A stretch of 64,000 nucleotides of DNA from Candidatus Chloroploca mongolica. Lineage in GTDB: Bacteria; Chloroflexota; Chloroflexia; Chloroflexales; Chloroflexaceae. The notes under the pieces were generated by a model. That model made no database searches. It was given only the letters and a program-made list of their open reading frames with translations, and was not told the DNA's origin. The stretch lies in assembly GCF_004762035.2 (NCBI RefSeq), contig NZ_SIJK02000020.1, forward strand, positions 16,266 through 80,265, written 5' to 3'. The translations under genes were made by a program, and so were the position numbers. This document shows, piece by piece, positions 42,168 to 50,197 of this stretch (positions are counted from its first letter, which is position 1; every line of letters starts with the position of its first letter).

Positions 42168-43406
42168 TCAACGCTCCTTGTTTTGCGCATACAATGCACC
42201 GAGTACCTCTGCGACGCGTTGGGACGAGAAAGACGTTTCAACCCGTTGGCGTGCCGCGTCGCTCAATTGCTGTTGGAGGGCAGGGTTCTGGAGAATCTGG
42301 ATCACAAAATGGGCAATCGAGGCAGGATTGCACGGTTCGGCACAGAAGCCACTTTCGCCATGGATAACGGCTTCACCCTTGCCCCCAAACGTGATCACCA
42401 CGGCACGGCGCATCGCCATGGCTTCGAGGAGACCGATCGACATTGAACCAACTGGCACCGGCAAGACAAAGACATCCATCAACCCGAGGAAGGGCTGTGG
42501 ATTCGGTTGGAAACCGGTGAAACGCACATAATCGGCCACGCCAAGCTCGCGGGCCTGCTGTTCCAACGCTTCACGCAGCGAGCCGTCCCCAACCATCAAC
42601 AGATAGGCATCGGGACATGCCTCGCGGATGGTCGGGAACGCCGCCAGCAGGTCTTGTAAGCCTTTTTCTGGCTCAAAACGCACGACTGTCCCGATGATCT
42701 GGGCCTGATCGGGCAGATCATACTCTCTACGCAGATCCTGCAAAACCTCTTCGGGCACCGGAGTGAATTTGTCAACATCAACCCCATTGACCACCACGGT
42801 CGTTCGTTCGTGGGGCGTATAGAGGTGCATCCCCCGCGCACGATAATTTTTTTCCGACACACAGACAATGCCATCAACCTGGAGGCTGAAGAGATCGCGC
42901 AAGAGGCGCATCGGGAGGGGCAGTGGCTCGTCGGGGGCGAGGTGTTCGGTGAGATAGATCTGTTGCACCCCAGCGAGGCGTGCCAGGATTAGCGCCAGCA
43001 ACTGACCCTTGTAGCCGGTCGAGTGCATGTGCATCACGTCGATTGACCACGTGCGCAGTTGCTTGAACATCCGCCACCCTTCAGACACCTGTGTCCAGCA
43101 CCCATAGCGTCGATCAGGTGAGATCTCACTGACATGATCTGCGGCCAGATGCAGCCTGGCGGTGAGATCTTTCGTCTTTGACCAGTCAGGGCAGATCGCA
43201 AAGACCTCAAAGCGGGTACGATCAAGCTGATGGGCCAGCAAGACGACGTGTTCTTCCATACCACCCATTGCCACGCTATTGGTAAAGAGCAGGACGCGCT
43301 TGCGGGGTGAGGGCGTGGCCTGGACAGTGGGCGTGGACGAAGCAATCATTTCCTGCGGTTCCTCTTTTTTCTCGCTCACCGTTGAAGGTTTGTCTTTGGG
43401 CTGCAT
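42168..43406 (-). CDS. Group 1 (GT4-type) glycosyltransferase
   Basis: 412 residues from ATG 43406; a GTG start at 43433 is also open. A polar N-terminal tail of about 30 residues precedes the GT-B fold. The N-domain has FTNSVAMGGMEEHVVLLAHQL. The C-domain has VVRFEPEKGLQDLLAAFP, LMVGDGSLREALEQQA, and the EX7E-type region PVPVGSMSIGLLEAMAMRRAVVI with nucleotide-sugar contacts. The retaining transfer of one sugar to a lipid-linked or membrane acceptor is expected. The gene is in the middle of the glycan cluster, 57 nt after the stop of the aminotransferase gene. Confidence 0.92.
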   Translation of the reverse strand: MQPKDKPSTVSEKKEEPQEMIASSTPTVQATPSPRKRVLLFTNSVAMGGMEEHVVLLAHQLDRTRFEVFAICPDWSKTKDLTARLHLAADHVSEISPDRRYGCWTQVSEGWRMFKQLRTWSIDVMHMHSTGYKGQLLALILARLAGVQQIYLTEHLAPDEPLPLPMRLLRDLFSLQVDGIVCVSEKNYRARGMHLYTPHERTTVVVNGVDVDKFTPVPEEVLQDLRREYDLPDQAQIIGTVVRFEPEKGLQDLLAAFPTIREACPDAYLLMVGDGSLREALEQQARELGVADYVRFTGFQPNPQPFLGLMDVFVLPVPVGSMSIGLLEAMAMRRAVVITFGGKGEAVIHGESGFCAEPCNPASIAHFVIQILQNPALQQQLSDAARQRVETSFSSQRVAEVLGALYAQNKER

Positions 43407-43465
43407 AGATGCCTGCTTCTCCGGTCTTAACACTCGTTATCCAAAGATCTTCCGAGAAGGTGTTG

Positions 43466-44623
43466 TTACGTACACACCTCGCTCAGCATCGCGACAACAT
43501 ACTCCTGTTCCTCATCCGTCATCTGTGGATACATGGGCAAGATGATGTTGCGATCCTGGGCCCGCTCAGACTCGGGCAGATGATAGGCTTCCGTGCGTTG
43601 ATAGGGCTTTTCGCGGTGGGCGCACATAATGCCGCGGCGTGTCGCCACCCCACGGTCGAGCATGCCCTGCATCACTTCGCGCTGGTCGAGGTGATCGGGC
43701 AGGCGTACCCAGAAACTCTGCCAATTAGTGCGTGCCCATGATGGTTCGTGGGGTAGCGTCAGGCCGGGAATAGCCGTGAGCAACTGCTGATAGCGTTCAC
43801 CGAGACGGCGGCGGGCGAGCACAATCGTGGGCAAGCGCTTGAGTTGTTCGCGCCCAATGGCGGCCTGGACATCGGTCATGCGGTAATTGTAGCCGATCAC
43901 TGCGTGTTCTTCAAAGATGACCTGGTTGGCACTGTGGCGGACGCGGTCGTTGACGCTCATCCCGTGCTGTCGGAGCAAACGAAACTGCGCGTTATACTCA
44001 GGGTTATTGGTTGTAATCATGCCACCATCGCCGGTAGTGATCACCTTCCGCGGGTGAAATGAAAAGCATGCAATGTCAGCGTGGGCCTTGCCAATCTTTT
44101 GCCATTCACCCTGCCACAGGATCTCGCTGCCACTGGCGCAGGCGGCATCTTCGATCACGGGCACCCCGTGTTCCTGGGCGATCGTGAGGATCGCCGCCAG
44201 ATCGCAGGGCATTCCCATCTGGTGAACGCAGAGGATCGCCCTGGTCTGCGGGGTGATGGCTGCCGCGATCTTCGTCGGATCGAGATTGCTCGTGGCTGGT
44301 TCGATATCGACAAAGACCGGGGTCGCGTGGCAATAGCGCACCACATTGGCCGTCGCCACATACGAGTGGCTCACCGTAATGACCTCGTCACCGGGGGCAA
44401 CGCCAAGGGTCAGTAACGCCAGATGCAGGGCGGTTGTACAATTCGAGACAGCGGTTGCATAGGCGGCCCCAGTATAGGCCGCAAACTCTTGTTCAAACGC
44501 CGCCACCTCGGGCCCCTGGGTGAGCCATCCCGACATAATCGGACGGCGCGACGCCTCGGCTTCGGCCTCCCCGACGAGTGGGCGGGTGAGCGGGATGGTC
44601 ATGTGCTTCGATGCGGTCGTCAT
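43466..44623 (-). CDS. DegT/DnrJ/EryC1 sugar aminotransferase, copy A
   Basis: 385 residues from ATG 44623, which overlaps the upstream epimerase stop (ATGA). This is a PLP-dependent nucleotide-sugar aminotransferase: IPLTRPLVGEAEAEASRRPI with GWLTQGPEVAAFE, cofactor loop SNCTTALHLALL, IEDAACASGS, and the Schiff-base Lys in SFHPRKVITTGDGG. It has the PseC/ArnB-type layout and transfers an amino group from glutamate to a keto-sugar nucleotide. It is the second aminotransferase of the cluster and distinct from the WbpE-like gene, so two amino sugars, or two positions, are probably made. Confidence 0.92.
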   Translation of the reverse strand: MTTASKHMTIPLTRPLVGEAEAEASRRPIMSGWLTQGPEVAAFEQEFAAYTGAAYATAVSNCTTALHLALLTLGVAPGDEVITVSHSYVATANVVRYCHATPVFVDIEPATSNLDPTKIAAAITPQTRAILCVHQMGMPCDLAAILTIAQEHGVPVIEDAACASGSEILWQGEWQKIGKAHADIACFSFHPRKVITTGDGGMITTNNPEYNAQFRLLRQHGMSVNDRVRHSANQVIFEEHAVIGYNYRMTDVQAAIGREQLKRLPTIVLARRRLGERYQQLLTAIPGLTLPHEPSWARTNWQSFWVRLPDHLDQREVMQGMLDRGVATRRGIMCAHREKPYQRTEAYHLPESERAQDRNIILPMYPQMTDEEQEYVVAMLSEVCT

Positions 44624-45606
44624 GCGATCGCTCCGCTCTTTTGGCTTTTCCACCAGGCGACCAGATCGCGCAGCCCTTCTTCAAGCCCGACCTGAGCCAC
44701 AAAACCCAGTTTATCGCGGGCGGCGCTGATATCGGCGAGGCGGCGAGGCACCGGATTGACCTTGCGCTCGGGGCCATACTCAATCGGCAGATCGACGCCC
44801 ATCGTACGCATCAGGGTCTCGGCAAGTTCCTGCAAACTTGTCTCGACCCCAGAGGCCACATTGAAGACCTCATCAGAGACATCGGCCTCGGCGGCAAGCA
44901 TGTTTGCGCGGGCAATATCAGGTGCATAGACAAAATCCATCGTCTGCGTGCCATCGCCAAAAATCACGGGCGGCTTGCCCTCGATCAGGCGATCCATCCA
45001 GCGGATCAGCACTTCGGTATAGGCCCCATAGATATCCATCCGCGGCCCATAGACATTGAAGTAGCGCAGGGCAACATACTGCAAGCCATACATCTCGTTG
45101 AAACTGCGCAGCAGCGCCTCGTTATAGACCTTGATGGCCCCATAAATGGTACGATTATTGTAGGAATGGTGGCGTTCGGTCGTCGGAAAGATCTCAGCGA
45201 GACCATACACCGAGGCTGACGACGAAGCAACGACCTTTTGTACCCCGGCCTGGACAGCGGCTTCAAGCACATTGAACGTCCCGGTCGCAAGCACATCGTG
45301 GGCCAGGCGTGGATCTTCGGCACACTGCGTAATGCGAATAGCGGCGAGGTGAAAGACGAGATCAACGCCTTGCATTACCTGGTGCATCAAATCACGATCA
45401 CAGATATCGCCTTCAACGAGCGTGACCTCGCCACGGGCGCGGGCCTCGGCCAGATTCTCGAGGCGACCACGGACAAAGTTGTCAACGACAATGATCTCGC
45501 CGTACTTGCCTTGGTCGTGGCCATCCATTAACTGGTCAACAATATGCGAACCAATCAGACCGGCACCGCCGGTCACCAGTACGCGCTGTGGTTGGGGGTT
45601 GCTCAT
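44620..45606 (-). CDS. NAD-dependent nucleotide-sugar epimerase/dehydratase
   Basis: 328 residues, extended SDR. TGGAGLIGSHIVD binds NAD, followed by the acidic VDNFVRG, LAAIRI, catalytic Ser (ASSSASVYG) and the Tyr/Lys pair in TIYGAIKVYNE, then RYFNVYGPRMD. It resembles UDP-glucose 4-epimerase-like and dTDP-sugar dehydratase-like members of the WcaG group; the exact sugar cannot be read. GGAGAC precedes the start. It is part of the glycan operon, following the WbpE-like gene by 27 nt. Confidence 0.9.
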   Translation of the reverse strand: MSNPQPQRVLVTGGAGLIGSHIVDQLMDGHDQGKYGEIIVVDNFVRGRLENLAEARARGEVTLVEGDICDRDLMHQVMQGVDLVFHLAAIRITQCAEDPRLAHDVLATGTFNVLEAAVQAGVQKVVASSSASVYGLAEIFPTTERHHSYNNRTIYGAIKVYNEALLRSFNEMYGLQYVALRYFNVYGPRMDIYGAYTEVLIRWMDRLIEGKPPVIFGDGTQTMDFVYAPDIARANMLAAEADVSDEVFNVASGVETSLQELAETLMRTMGVDLPIEYGPERKVNPVPRRLADISAARDKLGFVAQVGLEEGLRDLVAWWKSQKSGAIA

Positions 45607-45633
45607 ACGTAATCTTGTCTCCTTACACGCTAA

Positions 45634-46737
45634 CTATGCCTGATCGGCCCACATATGCAAGCCTGTCACCACGACATCCTGCTGGGCGTGGGTCAATTCG
45701 GGATACATTGGCAGCGAGAGCACCTCGCGGGCGGCTGCTTCCGCGTGAGGGAAGGCTCCCTCGGGGTAGCCCAGTTCCGCGAAGGCGCGCTGGCGATGGA
45801 CGGGAATAGGGTAATGGATGCCGGTGCTCACACCGTGGTCATGCAAAAAAGCCTGGAGTTGATCGCGTTTCGGCTCACGGATCGCATAGACATGGTAGAC
45901 ATGGCGTCGATCCGGCAGCGTAGCGGGGGTAGCGATGCCGCGTGGGGTTAACTGCGCATCATAGCGTGCGGCCACCGCCCGGCGCGCTTCCGTCCAGGCC
46001 TCGATATACTGCATCTTGACCTTGAGCACGGCCCCTTGCACGCCTTCGAGGCGATAGTTATAGCCCTTGAGATCGTGGTAATACTTGCGTTCGGCCCCCC
46101 AATCCCGGAGCATACGCAGGGTACGGGCAAACTCGGGATTATTCGTGGTAACTGCGCCGCCCTCGCCATAGGCCCCGAGGTTTTTGCCAGGATAGAAGCT
46201 AAAGCAGCCCATATCGCCAATCGATCCAACGCGTTGCCCCTTATACTCGGCCCCGTGGGCCTGGGCGGCATCCTCGATCACCAGCAGGCCATGTTTCCGG
46301 GCGATCGCCATGATCGGATCCATATCGGCGGGTTGCCCATAGAGGTGGACGGGCAGCAAGGCTTTCGTCCGCGGCGTAATGGCAGCCTCGAGCAAAGCGG
46401 GATCAAGCGTAAAACTGACCGGATCGATATCAACAAAAACAGGCGTCGCACGCGCATAGTCAATCGCCGATACCGTAGCAATAAAGGTGTGTGGCGTGGT
46501 AATCACCTCATCACCAGCACCGATACCACCGGCGAGCAGGGCGAGGTGCAGCGCACTGGTGCCGCTATTCACGCCAATCGTATGGCTCGTCTGCGTATAG
46601 GCACTGAAGAGCTCCTCGAAGGCGGCGACCTCTTTGCCCAGCACAAACTGCGTGCTTGCCAGCACCCCCAGCACAGCCTGATCAACCTCTTCTTTTATCG
46701 AAAGATATTGCGCCTTCAGATCAACAAACGGTATCAT
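45634..46737 (-). CDS. DegT/DnrJ/EryC1 aminotransferase, WbpE/WlbC-like
   Basis: 367 residues from ATG with AAGGAG 9 nt upstream. The start [20 protein letters not shown] is typical of WbpE/WlbC. PLP-site features are [29 protein letters not shown], and the Lys in [17 protein letters not shown]. WbpE aminates UDP-3-keto-GlcNAcA at C3 using glutamate. The gene lies 44 nt downstream of a WbpB-like oxidoreductase, the enzyme that makes that ketone, which strongly supports the assignment. Confidence 0.88.
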   Translation of the reverse strand: MIPFVDLKAQYLSIKEEVDQAVLGVLASTQFVLGKEVAAFEELFSAYTQTSHTIGVNSGTSALHLALLAGGIGAGDEVITTPHTFIATVSAIDYARATPVFVDIDPVSFTLDPALLEAAITPRTKALLPVHLYGQPADMDPIMAIARKHGLLVIEDAAQAHGAEYKGQRVGSIGDMGCFSFYPGKNLGAYGEGGAVTTNNPEFARTLRMLRDWGAERKYYHDLKGYNYRLEGVQGAVLKVKMQYIEAWTEARRAVAARYDAQLTPRGIATPATLPDRRHVYHVYAIREPKRDQLQAFLHDHGVSTGIHYPIPVHRQRAFAELGYPEGAFPHAEAAAREVLSLPMYPELTHAQQDVVVTGLHMWADQA

Positions 46738-46781
46738 AAAACGAGCTCCTTCTGATCCTCAGGGACAACGCATGGTTGTTG

Positions 46782-47789
46782 CTACAACTTGATTGGCTGA
46801 CCGTGCTGGGCCATCGAGCGTGAAGCGGCCTCAAGAATACGCACCACACGCAGACCAGACTCGCCGCCCGACAGCGGACGCTGCCCGGTGGCAATGCACT
46901 CGACAAAATGATTCGCCTCGATCTGCAACGCCTCGACATTATCAATCCGGGGGGCCCACATATCGCCGGTACGATAGCCAACATGGCGCTGATAGATCTC
47001 GGCCTCATCTTCGCTGACGATGATGCCCTTGTCATAGACCTTGATCTTCTCACTGAGCTCCATATCATCGAACACAATCATCTTTTCCGAGCCACCGATC
47101 AGCGTCTGACGAACCTTCACCGGGGCCATCCAATTGACGTGGAAGTGGGCGATCAAGTTGTCGTCAAAGAAACAGGTCAGATACGCCATATTCTCGGGAC
47201 GCCCTGGCACGTGGGCCATGCCTGTTGCGGCGACCATCACGGGTTCCTTTGCCACCAGATATTCCATAATCGAAAGATCGTGAACGGCCAGATCCCACAG
47301 CACATTGACATCGCTCTGGAAAAGGCCGAGATTCACGCGCACAGAATCATAATAGTAGAGGGTGCCCAGTGAGCCATTGGTAAGCAACTCTTTGATCTTG
47401 CGCACAGCACTCGTGTATATGAACGTATGATCAACCATGAGCGTCAACCCACGTCGTTCGGCCTCTTCCAACAATTGCTCGGCCTCGGCCACGGTTGACG
47501 TGAGTGGCTTCTCGACAAACGCATGCTTGCCAGCCTGAAGAATCTTGAGGGTCAGCGGGAAATGGGTATGAACGGGTGTGGCGACGGCGACTGCATCAAC
47601 TGCAGGGTCACGCAACATCTCGTCGACGTCGGCATAGGTCTTGATCGTTGGATAGACGCGTTCAACTTTGGCGCGTTGTTCGGCCCGTTGATCGCACACC
47701 GCGACGACCCGTGCCCCTTGGGCTTGTGAAAAGTTCCGTACGAGATTTGGCCCCCAGTAACCATAGCCGATGACACCAATACCTAGCAC
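46782..47789 (-). CDS. Gfo/Idh/MocA oxidoreductase, WbpB/WlbA-like
   Basis: 335 residues from GTG 47789, with AAGGAGG 6 nt upstream. The Rossmann start is IGVIGYGYWGPNLVRNF, the catalytic EKP motif is HAFVEKPLTSTVAEA, and the dimer-domain motif DLAVHDLSIMEYL follows. WbpB/WlbA oxidise the 3-hydroxyl of UDP-GlcNAcA to a ketone with NAD recycling. Together with the WbpE-like gene downstream and the acetyltransferase upstream it forms the UDP-2,3-diacetamido-glucuronate branch. The UDP-GlcNAc dehydrogenase (WbpA) and 2-epimerase (WbpI) are not in the window. Confidence 0.87.
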   Translation of the reverse strand: MLGIGVIGYGYWGPNLVRNFSQAQGARVVAVCDQRAEQRAKVERVYPTIKTYADVDEMLRDPAVDAVAVATPVHTHFPLTLKILQAGKHAFVEKPLTSTVAEAEQLLEEAERRGLTLMVDHTFIYTSAVRKIKELLTNGSLGTLYYYDSVRVNLGLFQSDVNVLWDLAVHDLSIMEYLVAKEPVMVAATGMAHVPGRPENMAYLTCFFDDNLIAHFHVNWMAPVKVRQTLIGGSEKMIVFDDMELSEKIKVYDKGIIVSEDEAEIYQRHVGYRTGDMWAPRIDNVEALQIEANHFVECIATGQRPLSGGESGLRVVRILEAASRSMAQHGQPIKL

Positions 47790-48175
47790 AACATACCTCC
47801 TTGACTGTGTGTGGTAAGCGAGAGCAGTGGATTGCGTGTAGATTTGTTTTGAGGTTTGCGACCAGCAGCGTTTGATATACGCATACGTGTGCCCTGTTGC
47901 ATCTTTGTAACTATCCTATCAGGTGCATACAAAGATCAATATGACAAATCGGTGACATTCTGATCTGTGAACTGTCAACTTCTTGGTATGTGCTCAGACT
48001 TCCCCTGGAAGCGAGGGTGTCCCGCCTTCGAATGCATTCCAAGGGCGGGATGCCCTCGCTTCCAGGCTCGCCCGTTACCCCAAAGGTCAAAAGTTACACT
48101 GCTTGAACAGGGCAGGCTCCTCGCCAGGCTGTTTGAAGCTGAGCCGTGCTTTGTGATCAAAAGGGGGGTTTTGAG
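47790..48175. other. Intergenic region with probable promoter and palindrome
   Basis: No gene. The left part, 47800-47990, is more AT-rich than its surroundings (TTTGTTTTGAGG, TTGCATCTTTG) and is the probable promoter region for the Wbp-like genes; no box pair stands out with the right spacing. The right part carries a family P3 palindrome (48004-48066, listed separately). Confidence 0.5.
48004..48066. repeat. Long palindrome (family P3, copy B)
   Basis: CCTGGAAGCGAGGGTGTCCC (from 48004) pairs with its near-complement ending at 48066. The outer arms CCTGGAAGCGAGGG and CCCTCGCTTCCAGG are perfect; the inner part has small bulges. It is the same structure as the perfect palindrome at 15282-15343. 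Confidence 0.7.
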
Positions 48176-48733
48176 CTAACCTGCGGTCATCTCTTGCTCA
48201 GTCAGGGCCTGGGCTTCGGCTTGGGTTGCGCAGCGTACGCCACTGGCGCTCACCCAGCCAATGATGCGGCCAGGGTTGCCTACGACCAGGGCGTGATCAG
48301 GCACATCCTTCGTGACGGTGGTGCCTGAGCCAATCATGGCCCAGCGCCCAATGGTGACGCCGGTGACGACCACACTATGCGCCCCAAGCGCGGCCCCATA
48401 ACAGAGGCGCGTCTGCCCAACCTGCCAGTCGGCTGCACTCTTGAGGCTGCCATCAGCATTGATCGCTCGCGGCAATTTATCATTGGTAAAGACGACGTGC
48501 GGCCCGATGAAGACACCATCTTCGACCGTGAGCCCATGATAGAGCGATGCATTATTCTGGATCTTGACGTTATCGCCGATGTGAACATGAGAGTCGACAT
48601 AACTGTTGCGACCAATGATACAGTTCGCGCCAATCCGTGCCCCTTCACGGATCTGCACATGGGCCCAGATCCGTGTTTTTTCACCAATGATCGCTGCTGA
48701 TGATACATCAGCAGTCGGATGAATAGTTGTCAT
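48176..48733 (-). CDS. Hexapeptide N-acetyltransferase, WbpD/WlbB-like
   Basis: 185 residues, nearly all left-handed beta-helix: IGEKTRIWAHVQIREGARI, IGANCIIGRNSYVDSHVHIG, VKIQNNASLYHGLTVEDGV. FIGPHVVFTND is the His/Asn region of the WbpD-type active site. The C-terminal IGSGTTVTKDVPDHALVVGNPGRIIGWV matches WbpD/WlbB. It acetylates the C3 amino group of UDP-GlcNAc3NA with acetyl-CoA, the step after WbpE. It leads the cluster; 386 nt separate it from the WbpB-like gene, so it may have its own transcript. Confidence 0.85.
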   Translation of the reverse strand: MTTIHPTADVSSAAIIGEKTRIWAHVQIREGARIGANCIIGRNSYVDSHVHIGDNVKIQNNASLYHGLTVEDGVFIGPHVVFTNDKLPRAINADGSLKSAADWQVGQTRLCYGAALGAHSVVVTGVTIGRWAMIGSGTTVTKDVPDHALVVGNPGRIIGWVSASGVRCATQAEAQALTEQEMTAG

Positions 48734-48742
48734 AATGCTCTA

Positions 48743-48764
48743 TTTTAGGGCGTCCGCCCTAAAA
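48743..48764. terminator. Hairpin upstream of the WbpD-like gene
   Basis: TTTTAGGGCG and CGCCCTAAAA form a perfect 10-bp stem with a 2-nt loop, 9 nt upstream of the minus-strand start at 48733. It could be an operator or the end of a transcript arriving from the other side. Confidence 0.4.
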
Positions 48765-48916
48765 ATCTATGCACGTGCTGGCCGTTTCCGTCAGCACTCG
48801 CAAAATTCTTGGAGGCTGTAGGCCCCCAACCCCCAACTGAAGTCTTACGTTACATATGTGTACGAGTATACCCTTTTTTTGTCGTTTTTGCTAGCCTTGC
48901 TGCAGGGTCCTTCAGG

Positions 48917-49069
48917 GGCGATTGCATCATACGAAACCGGATAAAAATACGCTCTCTGTGGCAGCATGGGCATGCAACCAGCGGCGCAAACGGCGGCACC
49001 CGGCAACAACGAGGCACCCGCAAGGGGTGCCCTGGTGGGGTGCGTGCATGCACGGAAGATGCAATCGCC
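48917..49069. repeat. MITE-like element with 12-bp terminal inverted repeats (family M2, copy B)
   Basis: Same ends as copy A at 15081: GGCGATTGCATC and GATGCAATCGCC. Shared interior blocks are ATACGAAACCGGA, GGCAGCATG, CAACCAGCGGCGCAAACGG and CACCCGCAAGGGGTG. Direct repeats TGCAGGGTCCT flank it (48901-48911 and 49071-49081). The left one is separated from the element by 5 nt, so they are not a clean target-site duplication. Confidence 0.8.
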
Positions 49070-49095
49070 CTGCAGGGTCCTGGGTGGGAACGTAG

Positions 49096-49101
49096 TACAA
49101 T
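49096..49101 (+). promoter_or_regulatory. Possible -10 box of arsS
   Basis: TACAAT followed by AGATC, 36 nt before the start codon. The same TACAATAGATC string precedes uvrC. No convincing -35 box is present. AGGAGG at 49123-49128 is the ribosome site. Confidence 0.35.
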
Positions 49102-49136
49102 AGATCCATCAATCAGACAATGAGGAGGCACCGCCT

Positions 49137-50183
49137 ATGCTTGAGAAAATCAGCCTGATCCCAACTTTGCAGCGACGCAAGCATACGCTCGCATCACCTG
49201 AGGCTCAGCGTCGGATACTGGCCGAAGTCCCCGTCCCACGGTTTAATATGACGCTTGCCGAGGCGGGCCTGCCAACCTTGCGTGCAGCACCGCAGGTCGA
49301 GGTTCTGCAGATTAATGTTGGACGCCGCTGCAACCAGACCTGTCATCATTGCCACGTTGATGCCGGCCCTGATCGCACCGAGGTGATGCCTCCTGAGGTT
49401 GTTGAGGCATGTCTTGCGTTTTTGGAGCGGGCCGCGATCCCGACGCTTGATATTACCGGTGGGGCTCCTGAATTGCATCCGGCTTTTGATGAGGTGGTGC
49501 GGCGGGCGCGGGCGATGGGGCGGCATGTTATTGATCGTTGCAATTTGACGATCACACGCTTGCCGAATTATGCCTATCTGCCGGCCTTTCTCGCCGAACA
49601 CCAGGTGGAGGTGATCGCGTCGTTGCCTCACTATGCGATCGAGGGCACCGATGCGCAGCGTGGCAACGGGGTCTTTGCGCAGTCAATCGCAGCCTTGCAA
49701 GAGTTCAATGCGCGTGGCTATGGCCGTGATCCTGCCTTGCAACTCAATTTGATTGTCAATCCGCTTGGTCCCGAGTTGCCGCTTCCTCAGGCGTCGATTG
49801 AGGATGAGTGGCGGCGTGAGTTGTTACAACGCTATGACATCCAGTTTACCCGGCTCTATACCCTCACCAATATGCCCATCAGCCGCTATCTTGAGCATCT
49901 GCTCGCCACAGGTGAGTTGCACACGTACATGGAATTGTTGGTCAATAACTTTAATCCGAGCACAGTTGAAGGGCTGATGTGCAAGACGATCCTGTCAGTC
50001 GGGTGGGATGGACGCCTCTACGATTGTGACTTCAACCAGATGCTCGACATGGCCCTGCCCCAGACGATTTTGGAGCTCACGCCTGCGAATCTTGCCGGAC
50101 GGGTGATCCGTACCGGGGCACATTGCTATGCCTGTACTGCCGCAGCGGGCTCTACCTGAAGTGGTGCGGTTGTCTCGCCGTGA
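49137..50183 (+). CDS. arsS: Arsenosugar biosynthesis radical SAM protein ArsS, candidate selenoprotein
   Basis: 348 residues if the TGA at 50157-50159 is read as selenocysteine; 340 if it stops there. AGGAGG precedes the ATG. The radical SAM site is CNQTCHHC, followed by DITGGAPELHP. The C-terminal DUF3641-type domain has GLMCKTILSVGWDGRLYDCDFNQ and HCYACTAAAGST. ArsS relatives end GxGSSC-G-A(L/V); here TGA takes the Cys place and the frame continues SGAVVSP to TGA 50181-50183. A stem-loop, CTCGC-CGTGA-GCGAG, starts 14 nt after the TGA. The family is known to include selenoproteins. It acts on arsenosugar intermediates; no arsM is nearby. The selenocysteine is inferred. Confidence 0.85.
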
Positions 50184-50197
50184 GCGAGCTTTTCACC
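50163..50197 (+). promoter_or_regulatory. Candidate bacterial SECIS element in arsS
   Basis: Downstream of the in-frame TGA, CTCGC (50174-50178) pairs with GCGAG (50184-50188) around loop CGTGA, with G in its second position, 19 nt from the TGA. GGTG (50163-50166) can pair with CACC (50194-50197) as a lower stem with an internal loop. Spacing and loop agree with the bacterial SECIS model. Confidence 0.5.

Larger units (their letters stand above)
48734..49136. other. Intergenic region made of repeats
   Basis: No gene. It holds a TTTTAGGGCG-TC-CGCCCTAAAA hairpin (48743-48764), a degenerate copy of the 57.5-kb repeat (48768-48835), the second M2 MITE-like element (48917-49069) flanked by direct repeats TGCAGGGTCCT, and a possible -10 box TACAAT at 49096. 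Short open frames here are repeat-derived. Confidence 0.6.

Noticed and set aside
48809-49131. Frames over the 48.9-kb repeat
   Set aside because: They match the translations of the 15.1-kb copy only because the DNA is repeated; no start signals, no domains.
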